From assembly GCF_022352055.1 (NCBI RefSeq), contig NZ_JAKRWM010000013.1, positions 62,001 through 126,000 on the forward strand: a stretch of DNA of 64,000 bases, given 5' to 3'. Numbering within the stretch: position 1 is the first letter of the stretch; each line of letters starts with the position of its first letter. Made by a program: the position numbers and the translations under genes. The notes beneath the pieces are model-generated. The model was not told the DNA's origin. It saw only the letters and a list, made by a program, of their open reading frames with translations, and searched no databases. Shown one piece after another: positions 16,935 to 25,848 of this stretch. This DNA is from Cohnella mopanensis (GTDB taxonomy: Bacteria > Bacillota > Bacilli > Paenibacillales > Paenibacillaceae).

Positions 16935-17942
16935 CTATTTAGTACTGCTGTTTCCGCTTGAAGACGGAGACGGACTCGGCGTTTCCAAGCTGTCGTCTTT
17001 ATTCAATTCTTCTTGCACGTATCCTTTGAGTGCATCGCGATCGCGAATTCCCAGCATGGCCGAACCGTTAACTTTCTCGTCCGTAACGAGTTCCATTGGA
17101 GGGATTTGCGCGGATCCGGCTTGATGCGACTTGTAACCTAACGTTCCAAGCTTTAACATATCCCCGGTAGACATGTTGGTTTCAACATAAGGGATTACGT
17201 CGCTCAAAATATCCGGTAGCTTAATCAGATTCCAGCCGGATTTCATCTTGGATGCGACGGCTTTAAGGAAATCGCGTTGGCGTTCGGTACGGGTAAAATC
17301 GGAAAGCTTGTCATGTCTGAACCGAACGTATTGGAGCGCCTTATCTCCGTTCAGATGCTGCTGTCCCTTTTTCAAATCAATATCGAACAAGTGCTTATCC
17401 GCGGCATCGGAATACTTCATATCTTTCTCTACGTAGAAATCGACTCCGCCGAGCGCATCGACCAATTTAATGAATCCTTGGAAATCAACATAAACATAAT
17501 ACTGAATGTCCAAACCGGTTAAGTCACCGATCGTTTTCATTGCTAATTCAGGGCCTCCAAGCGTAATGGCCGCATTGACGCGATTGTCCTTGAACCCGGG
17601 AATTTTCACGTGCGTGTCGCGAAGAACCGAGAATAGGTGGATCTTCTTGGTTACGGGATCGAAGGAAGCGATGAGCATGGAATCGGACCGAGCGACTTCG
17701 CCCTTCTTTAGACCTCTATCGTCGCCGCCCATAAGAAGCACGTTAACGCGTTCGGAGCCCGTCCATTCCGGGGGCTTATATTCGGGCTTTTCTTCGAATT
17801 GATTGAATCGTGACTCTTCTTTGGTCTTCTTGGCGTGGGACAACTCATTCACACTTGAGAACACCCACCAGCCTGCCACACAGATAAAAATAAACGCTAA
17901 AGACAGTATGCTGAAAAGGGTAATCTTCCGCTTTTTGCTCAT
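16935..17942 (-). CDS. LytR-CpsA-Psr family wall-polymer ligase
   Basis: A 335-residue membrane protein with one N-terminal helix (residues about 8-30), then an extracellular LCP domain. Visible motifs are VLLMGGDDRG, RSDSMLIASFDP, FSVLRDTHVKIPG and QYVRFRHD. LCP enzymes transfer teichoic acid or other glycopolymers from undecaprenyl phosphate to peptidoglycan. The C-terminus is a Ser/Pro/Thr tail. Start ATG 17942, with GAGAGG upstream. hemL follows on the same strand. A promoter on the minus strand is present in the gap to the divergent ABC operon. Confidence 0.9.
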   Translation of the reverse strand: MSKKRKITLFSILSLAFIFICVAGWWVFSSVNELSHAKKTKEESRFNQFEEKPEYKPPEWTGSERVNVLLMGGDDRGLKKGEVARSDSMLIASFDPVTKKIHLFSVLRDTHVKIPGFKDNRVNAAITLGGPELAMKTIGDLTGLDIQYYVYVDFQGFIKLVDALGGVDFYVEKDMKYSDAADKHLFDIDLKKGQQHLNGDKALQYVRFRHDKLSDFTRTERQRDFLKAVASKMKSGWNLIKLPDILSDVIPYVETNMSTGDMLKLGTLGYKSHQAGSAQIPPMELVTDEKVNGSAMLGIRDRDALKGYVQEELNKDDSLETPSPSPSSSGNSSTK

Positions 17943-17976
17943 TAATGTATGTCCTCTCGGGTTGCTGTATGTTAAA

Positions 17977-18006
17977 ATTATAAAGTTTCGGCAATGGAAT
18001 AAGCAA
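17977..18006 (-). promoter_or_regulatory. SigA promoter for the LCP gene
   Basis: On the minus strand: TTGCTT (18006-18001), an 18-base spacer, TATAAT (17982-17977). Confidence 0.6.
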
Positions 18007-18049
18007 GTATCGCATACTCATGAACGCGACTTGATCACAGGAGGTTCAT

Positions 18050-19135
18050 ATGTTAGCCATAGATGTACACCAATTGCGCAAGGAATTCAAAGTTCAGAAA
18101 AACCGCGAAGGATTGAAGGGCGCGCTTAAGGATCTATTCAAACGAGAGCACACCGAAGTTGCCGCCGTTAAAGATATTAGTTTTCAAATTCCGCAAGGCG
18201 AAATATGCGGATACATTGGAGAGAACGGCGCCGGCAAATCGACGACGATCAAGATGCTGACCGGCATCCTGGTGCCGACCTCCGGCAAGCTTGTCGTGAA
18301 CGGCTACGTTCCTTATAAGGATCGGGAGAAATTCGTGCAAGAAATCGGTGTCGTGTTCGGACAGCGCAGCCAGCTCTGGTGGGATATCGGGGTCATCGAG
18401 TCGTTCCGGCTTCTTCGCAAGGTGTATCGGGTTAGCGAAACGGATTTCCGCCATAGGCTCGACGAACTGGTGGAAACCTTGCAATTGCAGGACTTGCTTA
18501 ATCGTCCCGTCCGCAAGCTGAGCCTTGGACAACGGATGCGTTGTGAACTGGTGGCGGCATTGCTTCATAATCCGTCCATCCTGTTTCTCGACGAGCCGAC
18601 GATCGGTTTGGATATCGTAGTTAAGACGGAAATTCGCGAATTCCTCAAACGTCTGAATCGGGAGCAAGGAACGACGATTTTGCTGACGACGCACGATCTT
18701 CAGGATATCGAGGCGCTTTGCTCGCGGGTCATCATGCTGGACGACGGTCGAATTATATACGACGGCGGGCTGGAGGAGCTGAAGTCCCGTTGGGGCAAAG
18801 GGCGCGAAGTGCAGTTCCAGTTCACGGACCCCGTGTCGCTTCCGGCCGTGTCCGCGATGACCGGAGATCTTGCCGTCCGATGGACGCTCGAGAACGACGT
18901 GACGGCTAAAGTATGGATTCCCCGCGAGATGAACGTGTCCGAGGTGCTTTCCAGAGTCGTCGGCCAGCAGGACATTAGCGATATCAAGATTTTCGAGACG
19001 AATACCGATGAGATCGTCCGCGAAATATACCAATCGGGCAGCGCCGATGCTCCGAGAGATTTGTCGGCTCTGTCGGACGACTTGGGCAGTACCGACCAGA
19101 AGGAGCCGGTCAAGACGGGGGCAGGCGAATCATGA
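18050..19135 (+). CDS. ABC-2 type exporter ATP-binding protein
   Basis: A 361-residue ATPase. Walker A is GENGAGKST near residue 58. The signature LSLGQRMRCEL is near 157, with Walker B LFLDEPTIGLD following and the switch His in LLTTHDLQD. The C-terminal ~100 residues form the extra domain typical of COG4586 ATPases. Its two permeases, COG4587- and COG3694-like, follow directly, making a complete exporter of unknown cargo. Start ATG 18050 with GGAGG at 18040-18044. The stop overlaps the next ATG (ATGA). In this family the cargo is often lipid, polymer or antimicrobial, but the sequence does not decide. Confidence 0.9.
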   Translation: MLAIDVHQLRKEFKVQKNREGLKGALKDLFKREHTEVAAVKDISFQIPQGEICGYIGENGAGKSTTIKMLTGILVPTSGKLVVNGYVPYKDREKFVQEIGVVFGQRSQLWWDIGVIESFRLLRKVYRVSETDFRHRLDELVETLQLQDLLNRPVRKLSLGQRMRCELVAALLHNPSILFLDEPTIGLDIVVKTEIREFLKRLNREQGTTILLTTHDLQDIEALCSRVIMLDDGRIIYDGGLEELKSRWGKGREVQFQFTDPVSLPAVSAMTGDLAVRWTLENDVTAKVWIPREMNVSEVLSRVVGQQDISDIKIFETNTDEIVREIYQSGSADAPRDLSALSDDLGSTDQKEPVKTGAGES

Positions 19136-19926
19136 CGAGCGCGTATTTGGATTTCGTCCGCATCCGGTTTCTGATGATGCTGGCTTACCGGGTCAATTAC
19201 TACAGCGGCATTATTATTTATGCCATTAACATCGGGGCTTATTATTTCCTATGGAAGGCGATTTTCGGCGAGGCCGAGACGCTTCAGGGCTTCACGGTTA
19301 TACAGATGTCTACTTACGTGGCCGTATCTTGGATGGCGAGAGCTTTCTATTTCAACAACCTAGACCGAGAAATATCGGGCGAGATCGTGGACGGCAGCGT
19401 TGCCATTCAGATCATCCGTCCCTATTCGTACTTGCTGGTCAAGATGATGCAGGGCTTCGGCGAAGGGTTGTTTCGACTCGGGCTATTCATGGTGCCGGGC
19501 ATGATTATCGTTTCGTTTATTTTTCCGATTACGTTGCCTACCGACCCGGTTCAATGGATCGTCTTCTTCGTCATGATCTGGTTCAGCTTTCTCATTAATA
19601 CGCAGCTCAACATCCTAACGGGGTTAGGGGCTTTCTTCTTCGAGAACAACCAAGGCATCATGTCAATGAAAAGAATTTTGGTGGACTTGCTGTCCGGCGT
19701 CGTCGTGCCGATCGCTTTTTTTCCCGGTTGGGCGATCTCGGTCATGAACTGGCTTCCGTTTCAAGCCATTACGTATTTGCCGGGTTCCGTGTTCACCGGC
19801 CGGATTCAGGGTGCCGCGATCTGGAATGCGTTGCTCGTGCAAGTGATTTGGACAGTCGTGTTAATCGTTCCGATTATGCTCGTATGGCGGGCGGCGCGTC
19901 GTCGACTGTTCGTGCAGGGAGGTTGA
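19132..19926 (+). CDS. ABC-2 family permease 1 (COG4587-like)
   Basis: A 264-residue integral membrane protein with about six helices and no soluble domain. It starts in ATGA overlap with the ATPase gene, so its synthesis is coupled. ISGEIVDGSVAIQIIRPYSYL is a conserved cytoplasmic loop of this permease group, thought to contact the ATPase. It works with the next gene as a heterodimeric pore. Confidence 0.85.
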   Translation: MTSAYLDFVRIRFLMMLAYRVNYYSGIIIYAINIGAYYFLWKAIFGEAETLQGFTVIQMSTYVAVSWMARAFYFNNLDREISGEIVDGSVAIQIIRPYSYLLVKMMQGFGEGLFRLGLFMVPGMIIVSFIFPITLPTDPVQWIVFFVMIWFSFLINTQLNILTGLGAFFFENNQGIMSMKRILVDLLSGVVVPIAFFPGWAISVMNWLPFQAITYLPGSVFTGRIQGAAIWNALLVQVIWTVVLIVPIMLVWRAARRRLFVQGG

Positions 19927-19930
19927 GCAG

Positions 19931-20728
19931 ATGAGCCGTTTTGCGTTCATGTTGGGTTTGTATCGGGATTATTTCGCTAATTATATGAAAACGAAACTAA
20001 GCTACCGCGCGGACTTCTGGATCGAGGTATTGTCGGATCTGATGTTTAACGGGTTAAATCTTGTATTTATTTTTATCGTATTCTTGCACACGCCGTCGCT
20101 CGGAGACTGGAGCGAATCGGAGGTCGTGTTCGTATACGGCTATTTCATGATCGCCTCCGGGTTGTTCACGACCTTCTTTAACGTGTGGAACTTCAGCGAA
20201 CGGTATATTGTCAAAGGAGAGATGGACCGCGTTCTGACGCGCCCGGCGCACTCTTTAACCCAGGTCATGCTGGAAAACATGGATCCCCCGGCCATAGTCG
20301 GCTCTATCGTTGGTTTGGTCATCATGATCATCTCCTGGACGACGCTCGGCTTGCCGTTCCATTGGTATGATCCGCTCGCGTTGATCGTAATGGTGTTAGG
20401 TTCGTGCTTCATCTATATGGGCATCTACACCGCGCTGTCTGCCATATCTTTCTACTCGGACGCGCCGACGGGTATCGGACCGTTGATCTACAACATTCAG
20501 AACTATGGCCGATATCCGGTCGAAATCTACAACAAGACGATCAAGTTTCTGCTCACGTTTGTTCTTCCGTTTGCTTTCGTCGGCGTATATCCGGCTTCGT
20601 TCTTCCTAGGGCGCTTGGAGGAGTGGTGGATGGCGTGGCTTACTCCGGTCGTCGGGGTCATCGTGCTCTCGCTCGGTCTCTGGTTCTGGAACTACGGCGT
20701 TCGTCGTTATCGCGGCGCGGGAAGTTGA
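19931..20728 (+). CDS. ABC-2 family permease 2 (COG3694-like)
   Basis: A 265-residue integral membrane protein with six predicted helices. The loop VKGEMDRVLTRPAHSL is equivalent to that of its partner permease. It begins four bases after permease 1, with GGGAGG as ribosome-binding site. It is the third gene of the exporter and probably the end of the transcript. No clear intrinsic terminator follows; the intergenic region that comes next is full of palindromes, which may serve that role. Confidence 0.85.
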   Translation: MSRFAFMLGLYRDYFANYMKTKLSYRADFWIEVLSDLMFNGLNLVFIFIVFLHTPSLGDWSESEVVFVYGYFMIASGLFTTFFNVWNFSERYIVKGEMDRVLTRPAHSLTQVMLENMDPPAIVGSIVGLVIMIISWTTLGLPFHWYDPLALIVMVLGSCFIYMGIYTALSAISFYSDAPTGIGPLIYNIQNYGRYPVEIYNKTIKFLLTFVLPFAFVGVYPASFFLGRLEEWWMAWLTPVVGVIVLSLGLWFWNYGVRRYRGAGS

Positions 20729-20820
20729 TTGGATTTCGGATTTGATCAGTAACAATGGAGCACCAAGGTGGCAATCCGTCGAATGAGTCGTATCGAGCAC
20801 AGTAGTGGTACGATTTGAAT

Positions 20821-21014
20821 ATAGCGGCACGCCGTGCCGCTATTGGATGATTAGAGTCCGTTTTTGGCAGGTTAACGGCATATGGTACCTCTATCTGCCC
20901 GATTTTTACCTAAATGGATGTTTTGAATTGGGAAATAACGGCATGGAATGCCACTATGAGGTCACGGCAAGGTGTCGAGGATCAGATTAGCGGCATTCCA
21001 TGCCGTTATTCTAA
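20821..21014. repeat. Cluster of REP-like palindromes, copy A
   Basis: The 311-base gap between the ABC permease and bcp holds no gene. It holds a perfect palindrome ATAGCGGCAC-gcc-GTGCCGCTAT (20821-20843). Two further palindromes with ATAACGGCAT/ATGCC and TAGCGGCA/TGCCGTTA cores (20934-20957 and 20988-21008) are reverse complements of each other. The same core recurs between purH and purD. Confidence 0.8.
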
Positions 21015-21039
21015 GTAAGATGCAAAAGGAGTTTTCAGT

Positions 21040-21528
21040 ATGACGCAGCAACAACTTCAACTCGGACAACCCGTCCCGGATTTCGAGCTTCCCGCCACGA
21101 ATGGGGGAACGATCCGACTAAGCGATTATCGAGGACGCAAGGTCGTGATCTATTTTTATCCGAAGGACATGACGCCGGCGTGCACCCAGGAATCTTGCGA
21201 TTTCCGCGACGCCAACGCGACGATCGAGCAATCGAACGCGATCGTACTTGGCATCAGCACGGATGAGCTCAAAAGACACCACAAATTCGTCGAGAAGTAC
21301 GAGCTTCCTTTCCTGCTGTTGGCAGATCCGGAACATCGGGTATGCGATCTGTTCGGCGTATGGCAGGAAAAGAAGCTTTACGGTAAAACCTATATGGGAA
21401 TCGTACGTTCCACTTTCCTGATCGACGAGCAAGGCATCCTCTTGCAGGAATGGCGCAATATTAAGGTGAAGGGCCACGTCGAGAACGTAAAGCAGGCTTT
21501 GCAGGAAAAGGGAAAAAGAAACAAGTAG
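21040..21528 (+). CDS. bcp: Bcp/PrxQ-type peroxiredoxin
   Basis: A 162-residue cytoplasmic thiol peroxidase of the AhpC/TSA superfamily that reduces H2O2 and organic hydroperoxides. The peroxidatic Cys48 lies in TPACTQESCDF, with the resolving Cys53 five residues later, as in E. coli Bcp. Start ATG 21040, with AAAAGGAG upstream. It ends 86 bases before a GntR-type regulator. Full length and typical. Reduction presumably by thioredoxin, from family knowledge. Confidence 0.92.
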   Translation: MTQQQLQLGQPVPDFELPATNGGTIRLSDYRGRKVVIYFYPKDMTPACTQESCDFRDANATIEQSNAIVLGISTDELKRHHKFVEKYELPFLLLADPEHRVCDLFGVWQEKKLYGKTYMGIVRSTFLIDEQGILLQEWRNIKVKGHVENVKQALQEKGKRNK

Positions 21529-21614
21529 TGTAACGTGTTCATTTCTTCTTGTAAAAAAAGGGATGTTCAAGATAAAGCAATTATGTTACCATCCTTTAAA
21601 CAGGAGATGATCTG

Positions 21615-22322
21615 ATGAATTCGAATTCAAAGGTTTCATTCCAGCCGCTCCACCGAACGAAGCTGGTCGACGACGTCGTGGTCCAATTGCAGAAGACGAT
21701 TTCGAGCGGAGAATTGAAATACGGCGAGAAGATCCCGACGGAGCCCGAGTTAATGGAGCAGTTCGGAGTCGGCCGTTCCACGATCCGCGAAGCCGTTAGG
21801 GTACTCGTGCATGCCGGATTGTTGGAGAAGAAGCAAGGCTTCGGAACTTTTTTGGCTTCGACGCCGGGCATTCAAGAGCCGCTTGAGCATAGGCTTAGAA
21901 GAGCCGAGATCGTCGAAGTGTACGAGGTACGCAAAATGCTGGAGCTTGAAATCTCAAGATTGGCGGCCGAACGCCGCGACGATCAAGATCTCGAGAATAT
22001 GCGCGCCCATCTGGATCAGCGCTCCGAAGCCTTGAACAAAGATGACATCAACGGTTATCTTAATTCGGATATCGAGTTCCATATCGCCGTTGCCGTAGCT
22101 AGCAAAAACCATGTCGTAGTCGATCTCTATCGGACGTTCTCTTCCGCGCTGCGAGAAGCCCTGTTCAAGCTTGCGAAGGAGAAGGAGGGACACGATCCCA
22201 ACACCGAAATTCACGAGAAGATCTACGAGGCCATTAAGGCGAAGGACGTAGCGGCAGCCGAGCACTGGACGCTTCGCAACCTAGACGGAACGGTAGGTCA
22301 ACTTAGAGACAGAATGGGATAA
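21615..22322 (+). CDS. FadR-subfamily GntR transcriptional regulator
   Basis: A 235-residue regulator. The N-terminal winged helix contains GEKIPTEPELMEQFGVGRSTIREAV, the standard GntR recognition helix. The C-terminal FCD ligand domain (residues about 95-230) is all-helical, with EIHEKIYEAIKAKD near the end. FCD regulators usually respond to small carboxylates or sugar acids and often control an adjacent transporter. Here the MFS gene starts about 150 bases downstream. Start ATG 21615 with CAGGAG upstream. The effector is unknown. Confidence 0.88.
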   Translation: MNSNSKVSFQPLHRTKLVDDVVVQLQKTISSGELKYGEKIPTEPELMEQFGVGRSTIREAVRVLVHAGLLEKKQGFGTFLASTPGIQEPLEHRLRRAEIVEVYEVRKMLELEISRLAAERRDDQDLENMRAHLDQRSEALNKDDINGYLNSDIEFHIAVAVASKNHVVVDLYRTFSSALREALFKLAKEKEGHDPNTEIHEKIYEAIKAKDVAAAEHWTLRNLDGTVGQLRDRMG

Positions 22323-22365
22323 GAAAGCCGGGATACTACCGGCAATCTACTTCCATGGCCTTAAA

Positions 22366-22461
22366 CGTCAGATGATAGGATGAAAGGGAAAGGAAAGGCA
22401 AACATTCGACAGGTTCTACTGTACTTCTGCGTAATAAAACATCAGATGATAAGATGAAAGG
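22366..22461 (+). repeat. Direct repeat ahead of the MFS gene
   Basis: Two near-identical ~22-base copies (CAGATGATAGGATGAAAGG at about 22369-22387 and CAGATGATAAGATGAAAGG at 22443-22461) lie about 74 bases apart. The second supplies the MFS ribosome-binding site. It looks like a duplicated translation-initiation or operator region. Confidence 0.6.
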
Positions 22462-22470
22462 TTGTGCTGC

Positions 22471-23676
22471 ATGAGCACGAAAAATTTAGCCAACGCACAA
22501 ATAAACACGGTCTACACCATTTTGTTCTCCATCAGTCTCGTTCATTTGCTGAACGATTCCATTCAATCCGTTATACCGGCTATCTTCCCGATTCTTCAAG
22601 AGTCCATGAAACTTAGCTTTGCGCAGATCGGATGGATTGCCTTCACGGTTAACGTAACGGCATCGTTGTTGCAGCCAGTGATCGGCTTATATACCGATTC
22701 AAAGCCAAAGCCGTTCTTGCTCCCCACGGGAGTGCTATTCTCGCTTCTCGGTATGGTCGTGCTAGCTTTTGCCGAGAGCTATTGGCAGGTGATCGTCTCC
22801 GTTGTGCTGATCGGGCTCGGTTCCGCGGTTCTTCATCCCGAAGCTTCCCGGGTCGCCTACATGGCAGCGGGCTCTCGCAGAGGGTTGGCGCAATCGATCT
22901 TCCAAACAGGGGGGAATATCGGGCAAGCTTTGGCTCCCGTGTTTACTGCGCTTATATTCGTTCCCTTCGGTCAATTCGGAATCATTTGGTTTACGATCGC
23001 AGCCGCTGTCGCCTTCGTTGTGCAGATTTACGTGGCGAGATGGTATAAGGCTTACATTAGCCGCCAAACCGCGAAGAAGAAAGAAGTTGTCAAGAGAGAG
23101 CCGCTTCCAACGAGAACGATCGCTTACGCAATGACGATACTAATCTTGCTGCTCTTCTCGAAATTCGTATACGTCGCTAGCATGACGGGTTTCTTCTCTT
23201 TTTACTTGATCGATTATCATCATATTTCAACCGAATACGCTCAAGTGTTCATATTCGCTTTATTGGCGGCAGGAGCCGTAGGCACTTTCATGGGCGGACC
23301 GCTGGCAGACAGATTCGGCAGAAGGAACATGATTTGGTTCTCCATCCTGGGTACCGCTCCGTTCTCGTTGCTTCTCCCATATGCGAACCTTTTCTGGTCG
23401 ATCATCTTGCTTATTTTCATCGGATTTATTCTGCTCTCCGGATTTTCGGTCATTATCGTGTATGCTCAAGAGCTTCTGCCCGGCAAAGTCGGGATGGTAT
23501 CGGGCCTATTTTTCGGGCTCGCGTTCGGTCTCGGGGGAATAGGCTCCGTCGTTCTCGGAACGTTGGCGGACGCTACGAGCATTTCCTTCGTCATTAAGCT
23601 AAGCGCATTCTTGCCGCTCCTTGGTCTATTGGCCGTGTTCTTGCCGACTGACCGCAAATTGAAACTGGCTCACTAA
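22471..23676 (+). CDS. MFS exporter, fosmidomycin-resistance (Fsr) type
   Basis: A 402-residue protein with about 12 membrane helices and the MFS loop GGPLADRFGRRN in the second half. The first half (LHPEASRVAYMAAG, SIFQTGGNIGQALAP) is characteristic of Fsr-like exporters, which expel fosmidomycin and related compounds with proton exchange. ATG 22471 is chosen because GAAAGG (22456-22461) precedes it; an in-frame TTG at 22462 overlaps that site. The preceding FadR-type regulator may control it. The substrate is inferred only from family resemblance. Confidence 0.82.
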   Translation: MSTKNLANAQINTVYTILFSISLVHLLNDSIQSVIPAIFPILQESMKLSFAQIGWIAFTVNVTASLLQPVIGLYTDSKPKPFLLPTGVLFSLLGMVVLAFAESYWQVIVSVVLIGLGSAVLHPEASRVAYMAAGSRRGLAQSIFQTGGNIGQALAPVFTALIFVPFGQFGIIWFTIAAAVAFVVQIYVARWYKAYISRQTAKKKEVVKREPLPTRTIAYAMTILILLLFSKFVYVASMTGFFSFYLIDYHHISTEYAQVFIFALLAAGAVGTFMGGPLADRFGRRNMIWFSILGTAPFSLLLPYANLFWSIILLIFIGFILLSGFSVIIVYAQELLPGKVGMVSGLFFGLAFGLGGIGSVVLGTLADATSISFVIKLSAFLPLLGLLAVFLPTDRKLKLAH

Positions 23677-23733
23677 CGAATGATATTTGAATGGCATGTC
23701 GCTGGGGATCGGCCTCGGCGGAGCCTTCTCGCC

Positions 23734-23763
23734 TTGACGCTGTAGAAGCCGCAAAGCTATAAT
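23734..23763 (+). promoter_or_regulatory. SigA promoter of guaA
   Basis: TTGACG (23734-23739), an 18-base spacer, TATAAT (23758-23763). No PurR box or riboswitch was seen in the 174-base gap. Confidence 0.75.
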
Positions 23764-23850
23764 AACTTCAATTGATTTTACCCCGCGGAACGGATAGGAC
23801 CGTCAGCAATGGCGATTTAAGGTTTACGCTTAGGAGGCTCGATTTACCCA

Positions 23851-25392
23851 GTGACTACTCACCAACATGAAATGATCGTCGTATTGGATTTCGGTGGCCA
23901 GTACAACCAATTGATCGCCCGTCGTATTCGCGATTTAGGCGTGTACAGCGAACTTCTTCCCTTCAATACGACGGCGGACAAGCTACGTGAGCTTGCACCC
24001 AAAGGGATCGTATTTTCGGGAGGACCTGCCAGTGTATATGCGGAGGGAGCTCCGACTATTGACCAGGCGATCTATGAACTGGGAATTCCGATTTTCGGCA
24101 TTTGTTATGGCATGCAATTGATGACCCACCAGCAAGGCGGTAAAGTAGAGCCCGCGCACAAACGCGAGTACGGCAAATCGGACGTAGACTTCGTAGCAGG
24201 TTCCGACTTGGTTAAAGGCTTGGATAGCCGTCAAACGGTGTGGATGAGCCATGGCGACCACGTAACCGAGCTTCCGTCAGGCTTCCGCGTCGACGCGAGC
24301 ACGGAGCATGCTCCGGTTGCCGCGATGAGCGACCCTTCCCGGAAGTTCTACGCGGTACAATTCCATCCTGAAGTTCGCCATTCCGTCTACGGGAACGAAA
24401 TGATCCGCAACTTCTTGTTTGAAGTGTGCGGCTGTCGCGGGGACTGGACGATGGGCTCGTTCATCGACGATATGATCGCTGACATCCGTAAGGAAGTCGG
24501 GGACAAAAAAGTGCTTTGCGCATTGTCGGGCGGCGTGGATTCCTCCGTCGTCGCCATTTTGATCCATAAGGCGATCGGCGAACAGCTTACTTGCATGTTT
24601 ATCGACCACGGCCTTCTTCGCAAAGGCGAAGCGGAAAGCGTCATGGAGACGTTCGTCGGCAAGTTCGGCATGAACGTCGTCAAGATCGACGCGAGCGAAC
24701 GGTTCCTCGGCAATCTGAAGGGCGTCGACGATCCGGAGAAAAAACGCAAAATCATCGGCACGGACTTCATTCGGGTGTTCGAGGAAGAGTCCGCGAAATT
24801 CGACGATTTCACGTTCCTAGCGCAAGGCACGCTCTATACCGATATCGTTGAGAGCGGCACGGCGACGGCGCAGACGATCAAGTCTCACCATAACGTCGGC
24901 GGCTTGCCGGAAGACATGAAATTCAAATTGATCGAACCGTTGAAGACGCTGTTCAAGGACGAAGTGCGTAAAGTCGGCGCCGAATGCGGCTTGCCGGAAG
25001 CGATCGTCATGCGCCAGCCATTCCCGGGACCGGGTCTGGCGATCCGAGTACTCGGCGAAGTGACCGCGGAGAAGCTCGAGATCGTTCGCGAGTCCGACGC
25101 GATCCTTCGCGACGAAATCGCCAAAGCGGGCCTGGATCGCGAGATCTGGCAATACTTCACGGCGTTGCCGGGCATGAAGAGCGTCGGCGTAATGGGCGAT
25201 GGCCGCACGTATTCATACGCAGTCGGTATCCGCGCCGTTACTTCAATCGACGGAATGACCGCCGATTGGGCGAGAATCCCATTCGACGTCCTGGAGAAAA
25301 TCTCCAACCGCATCGTCAACGAAGTACAGAACGTCAACCGGATCGTATACGATATTACGTCTAAGCCTCCTGCCACGATCGAGTGGGAGTAA
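23851..25392 (+). CDS. guaA: GMP synthase (glutamine-hydrolysing)
   Basis: A 513-residue enzyme converting XMP to GMP with ATP and glutamine. The N-terminal class I amidotransferase domain has nucleophile Cys85 in GICYGMQ and the FHPEV His/Glu pair. The central ATP-pyrophosphatase domain has the P-loop LSGGVDSS near residue 226. The C-terminal dimerisation domain ends in [11 protein letters not shown] at 23851 is the start: AGGAGG lies 14 bases ahead, rather far, but the later ATG (23872) has no site and would cut the N-terminus. It has its own promoter and sits ahead of the purine permease and pur operon. Confidence 0.97.
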   Translation: MTTHQHEMIVVLDFGGQYNQLIARRIRDLGVYSELLPFNTTADKLRELAPKGIVFSGGPASVYAEGAPTIDQAIYELGIPIFGICYGMQLMTHQQGGKVEPAHKREYGKSDVDFVAGSDLVKGLDSRQTVWMSHGDHVTELPSGFRVDASTEHAPVAAMSDPSRKFYAVQFHPEVRHSVYGNEMIRNFLFEVCGCRGDWTMGSFIDDMIADIRKEVGDKKVLCALSGGVDSSVVAILIHKAIGEQLTCMFIDHGLLRKGEAESVMETFVGKFGMNVVKIDASERFLGNLKGVDDPEKKRKIIGTDFIRVFEEESAKFDDFTFLAQGTLYTDIVESGTATAQTIKSHHNVGGLPEDMKFKLIEPLKTLFKDEVRKVGAECGLPEAIVMRQPFPGPGLAIRVLGEVTAEKLEIVRESDAILRDEIAKAGLDREIWQYFTALPGMKSVGVMGDGRTYSYAVGIRAVTSIDGMTADWARIPFDVLEKISNRIVNEVQNVNRIVYDITSKPPATIEWE

Positions 25393-25398
25393 AAAACG

Positions 25399-25433
25399 AG
25401 CCTGCCGAGAACTTCTCGGCAGGCTTTATTTTT
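25399..25433 (+). terminator. Terminator of guaA
   Basis: AGCCTGCCGAGA (25399-25410) pairs with TCTCGGCAGGCT (25414-25425), loop of three, then a T-rich tract. Confidence 0.92.
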
Positions 25434-25521
25434 GGCGTATCGGATAAAGCTTTGTTGTTGAAGTTTGCCTTGTTTTCGCTTTCAATGGAAATAAACCGCA
25501 ATCATTACTGAAAAATCTATC

Positions 25522-25567
25522 AATTCCGAACGATCTCTCCATAATTAGGGTGTCATTATTCGTAAAT
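25522..25567. promoter_or_regulatory. Paired PurR boxes upstream of pbuG
   Basis: AATTCCGAACGAT (box 1) and, inverted, the reverse complement of ATTTACGAATAAT (box 2) match the Bacillus PurBox AWWWCCGAACWWT. They end a few bases before the -35 box. Spacing is almost the same as in the pair upstream of purE. Confidence 0.75.
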
Positions 25568-25572
25568 AACCG

Positions 25573-25601
25573 TTGACAGACAAGGTCTTACGACCTAGAA
25601 T
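25573..25601 (+). promoter_or_regulatory. SigA promoter of pbuG
   Basis: TTGACA (25573-25578), a 17-base spacer containing the dyad AGGTC/GACCT, then TAGAAT (25596-25601). Confidence 0.8.
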
Positions 25602-25628
25602 ATGGATTGGACAAACAACTGAATAATC

Positions 25629-25698
25629 TTTTCGTATAATCCCGGGAATAGGCTCGGGAGTCTCTACGAGGTCACCGCAAATGATCTGTCTACGGAAA
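25629..25698 (+). ncRNA. Purine (guanine-class) riboswitch aptamer of pbuG
   Basis: P1 is TTTTCGTA (25629-25636) with TACGGAAA (25691-25698). The conserved TATAAT, GTCTCTAC and CCGCAAAT segments are present. The specificity position in GTCTACG is C, which pairs with guanine in this riboswitch class (adenine types have U). Confidence 0.92.
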
Positions 25699-25757
25699 GG
25701 GAAAAGCATACCTGGGGATTAATGTCTCCGTTGGTATGGATTTTCCCGGTTGTGCGG

Positions 25758-25788
25758 AACCTAGAAGAGTCTTCTTCTAGGTTTTTTG
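25758..25788 (+). terminator. Riboswitch-controlled terminator before pbuG
   Basis: AACCTAGAAGA (25758-25768) pairs with TCTTCTAGGTT (25773-25783), then T run. It is the expected expression platform of the upstream aptamer. Confidence 0.9.
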
Positions 25789-25848
25789 TATGTTTAGTCT
25801 TAGGTTTTCCACATTCATTCAAATTTTGAAGGGAGAGTTTATTGAGAC

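Noticed and set aside
18134..19033. 299-residue minus-strand frame
   Set aside because: Antisense to the ABC ATPase, whose Walker and signature motifs are intact.
20805..20990. 61-residue + strand frame in the bcp upstream gap
   Set aside because: It consists of REP palindromes and has no ribosome-binding site.
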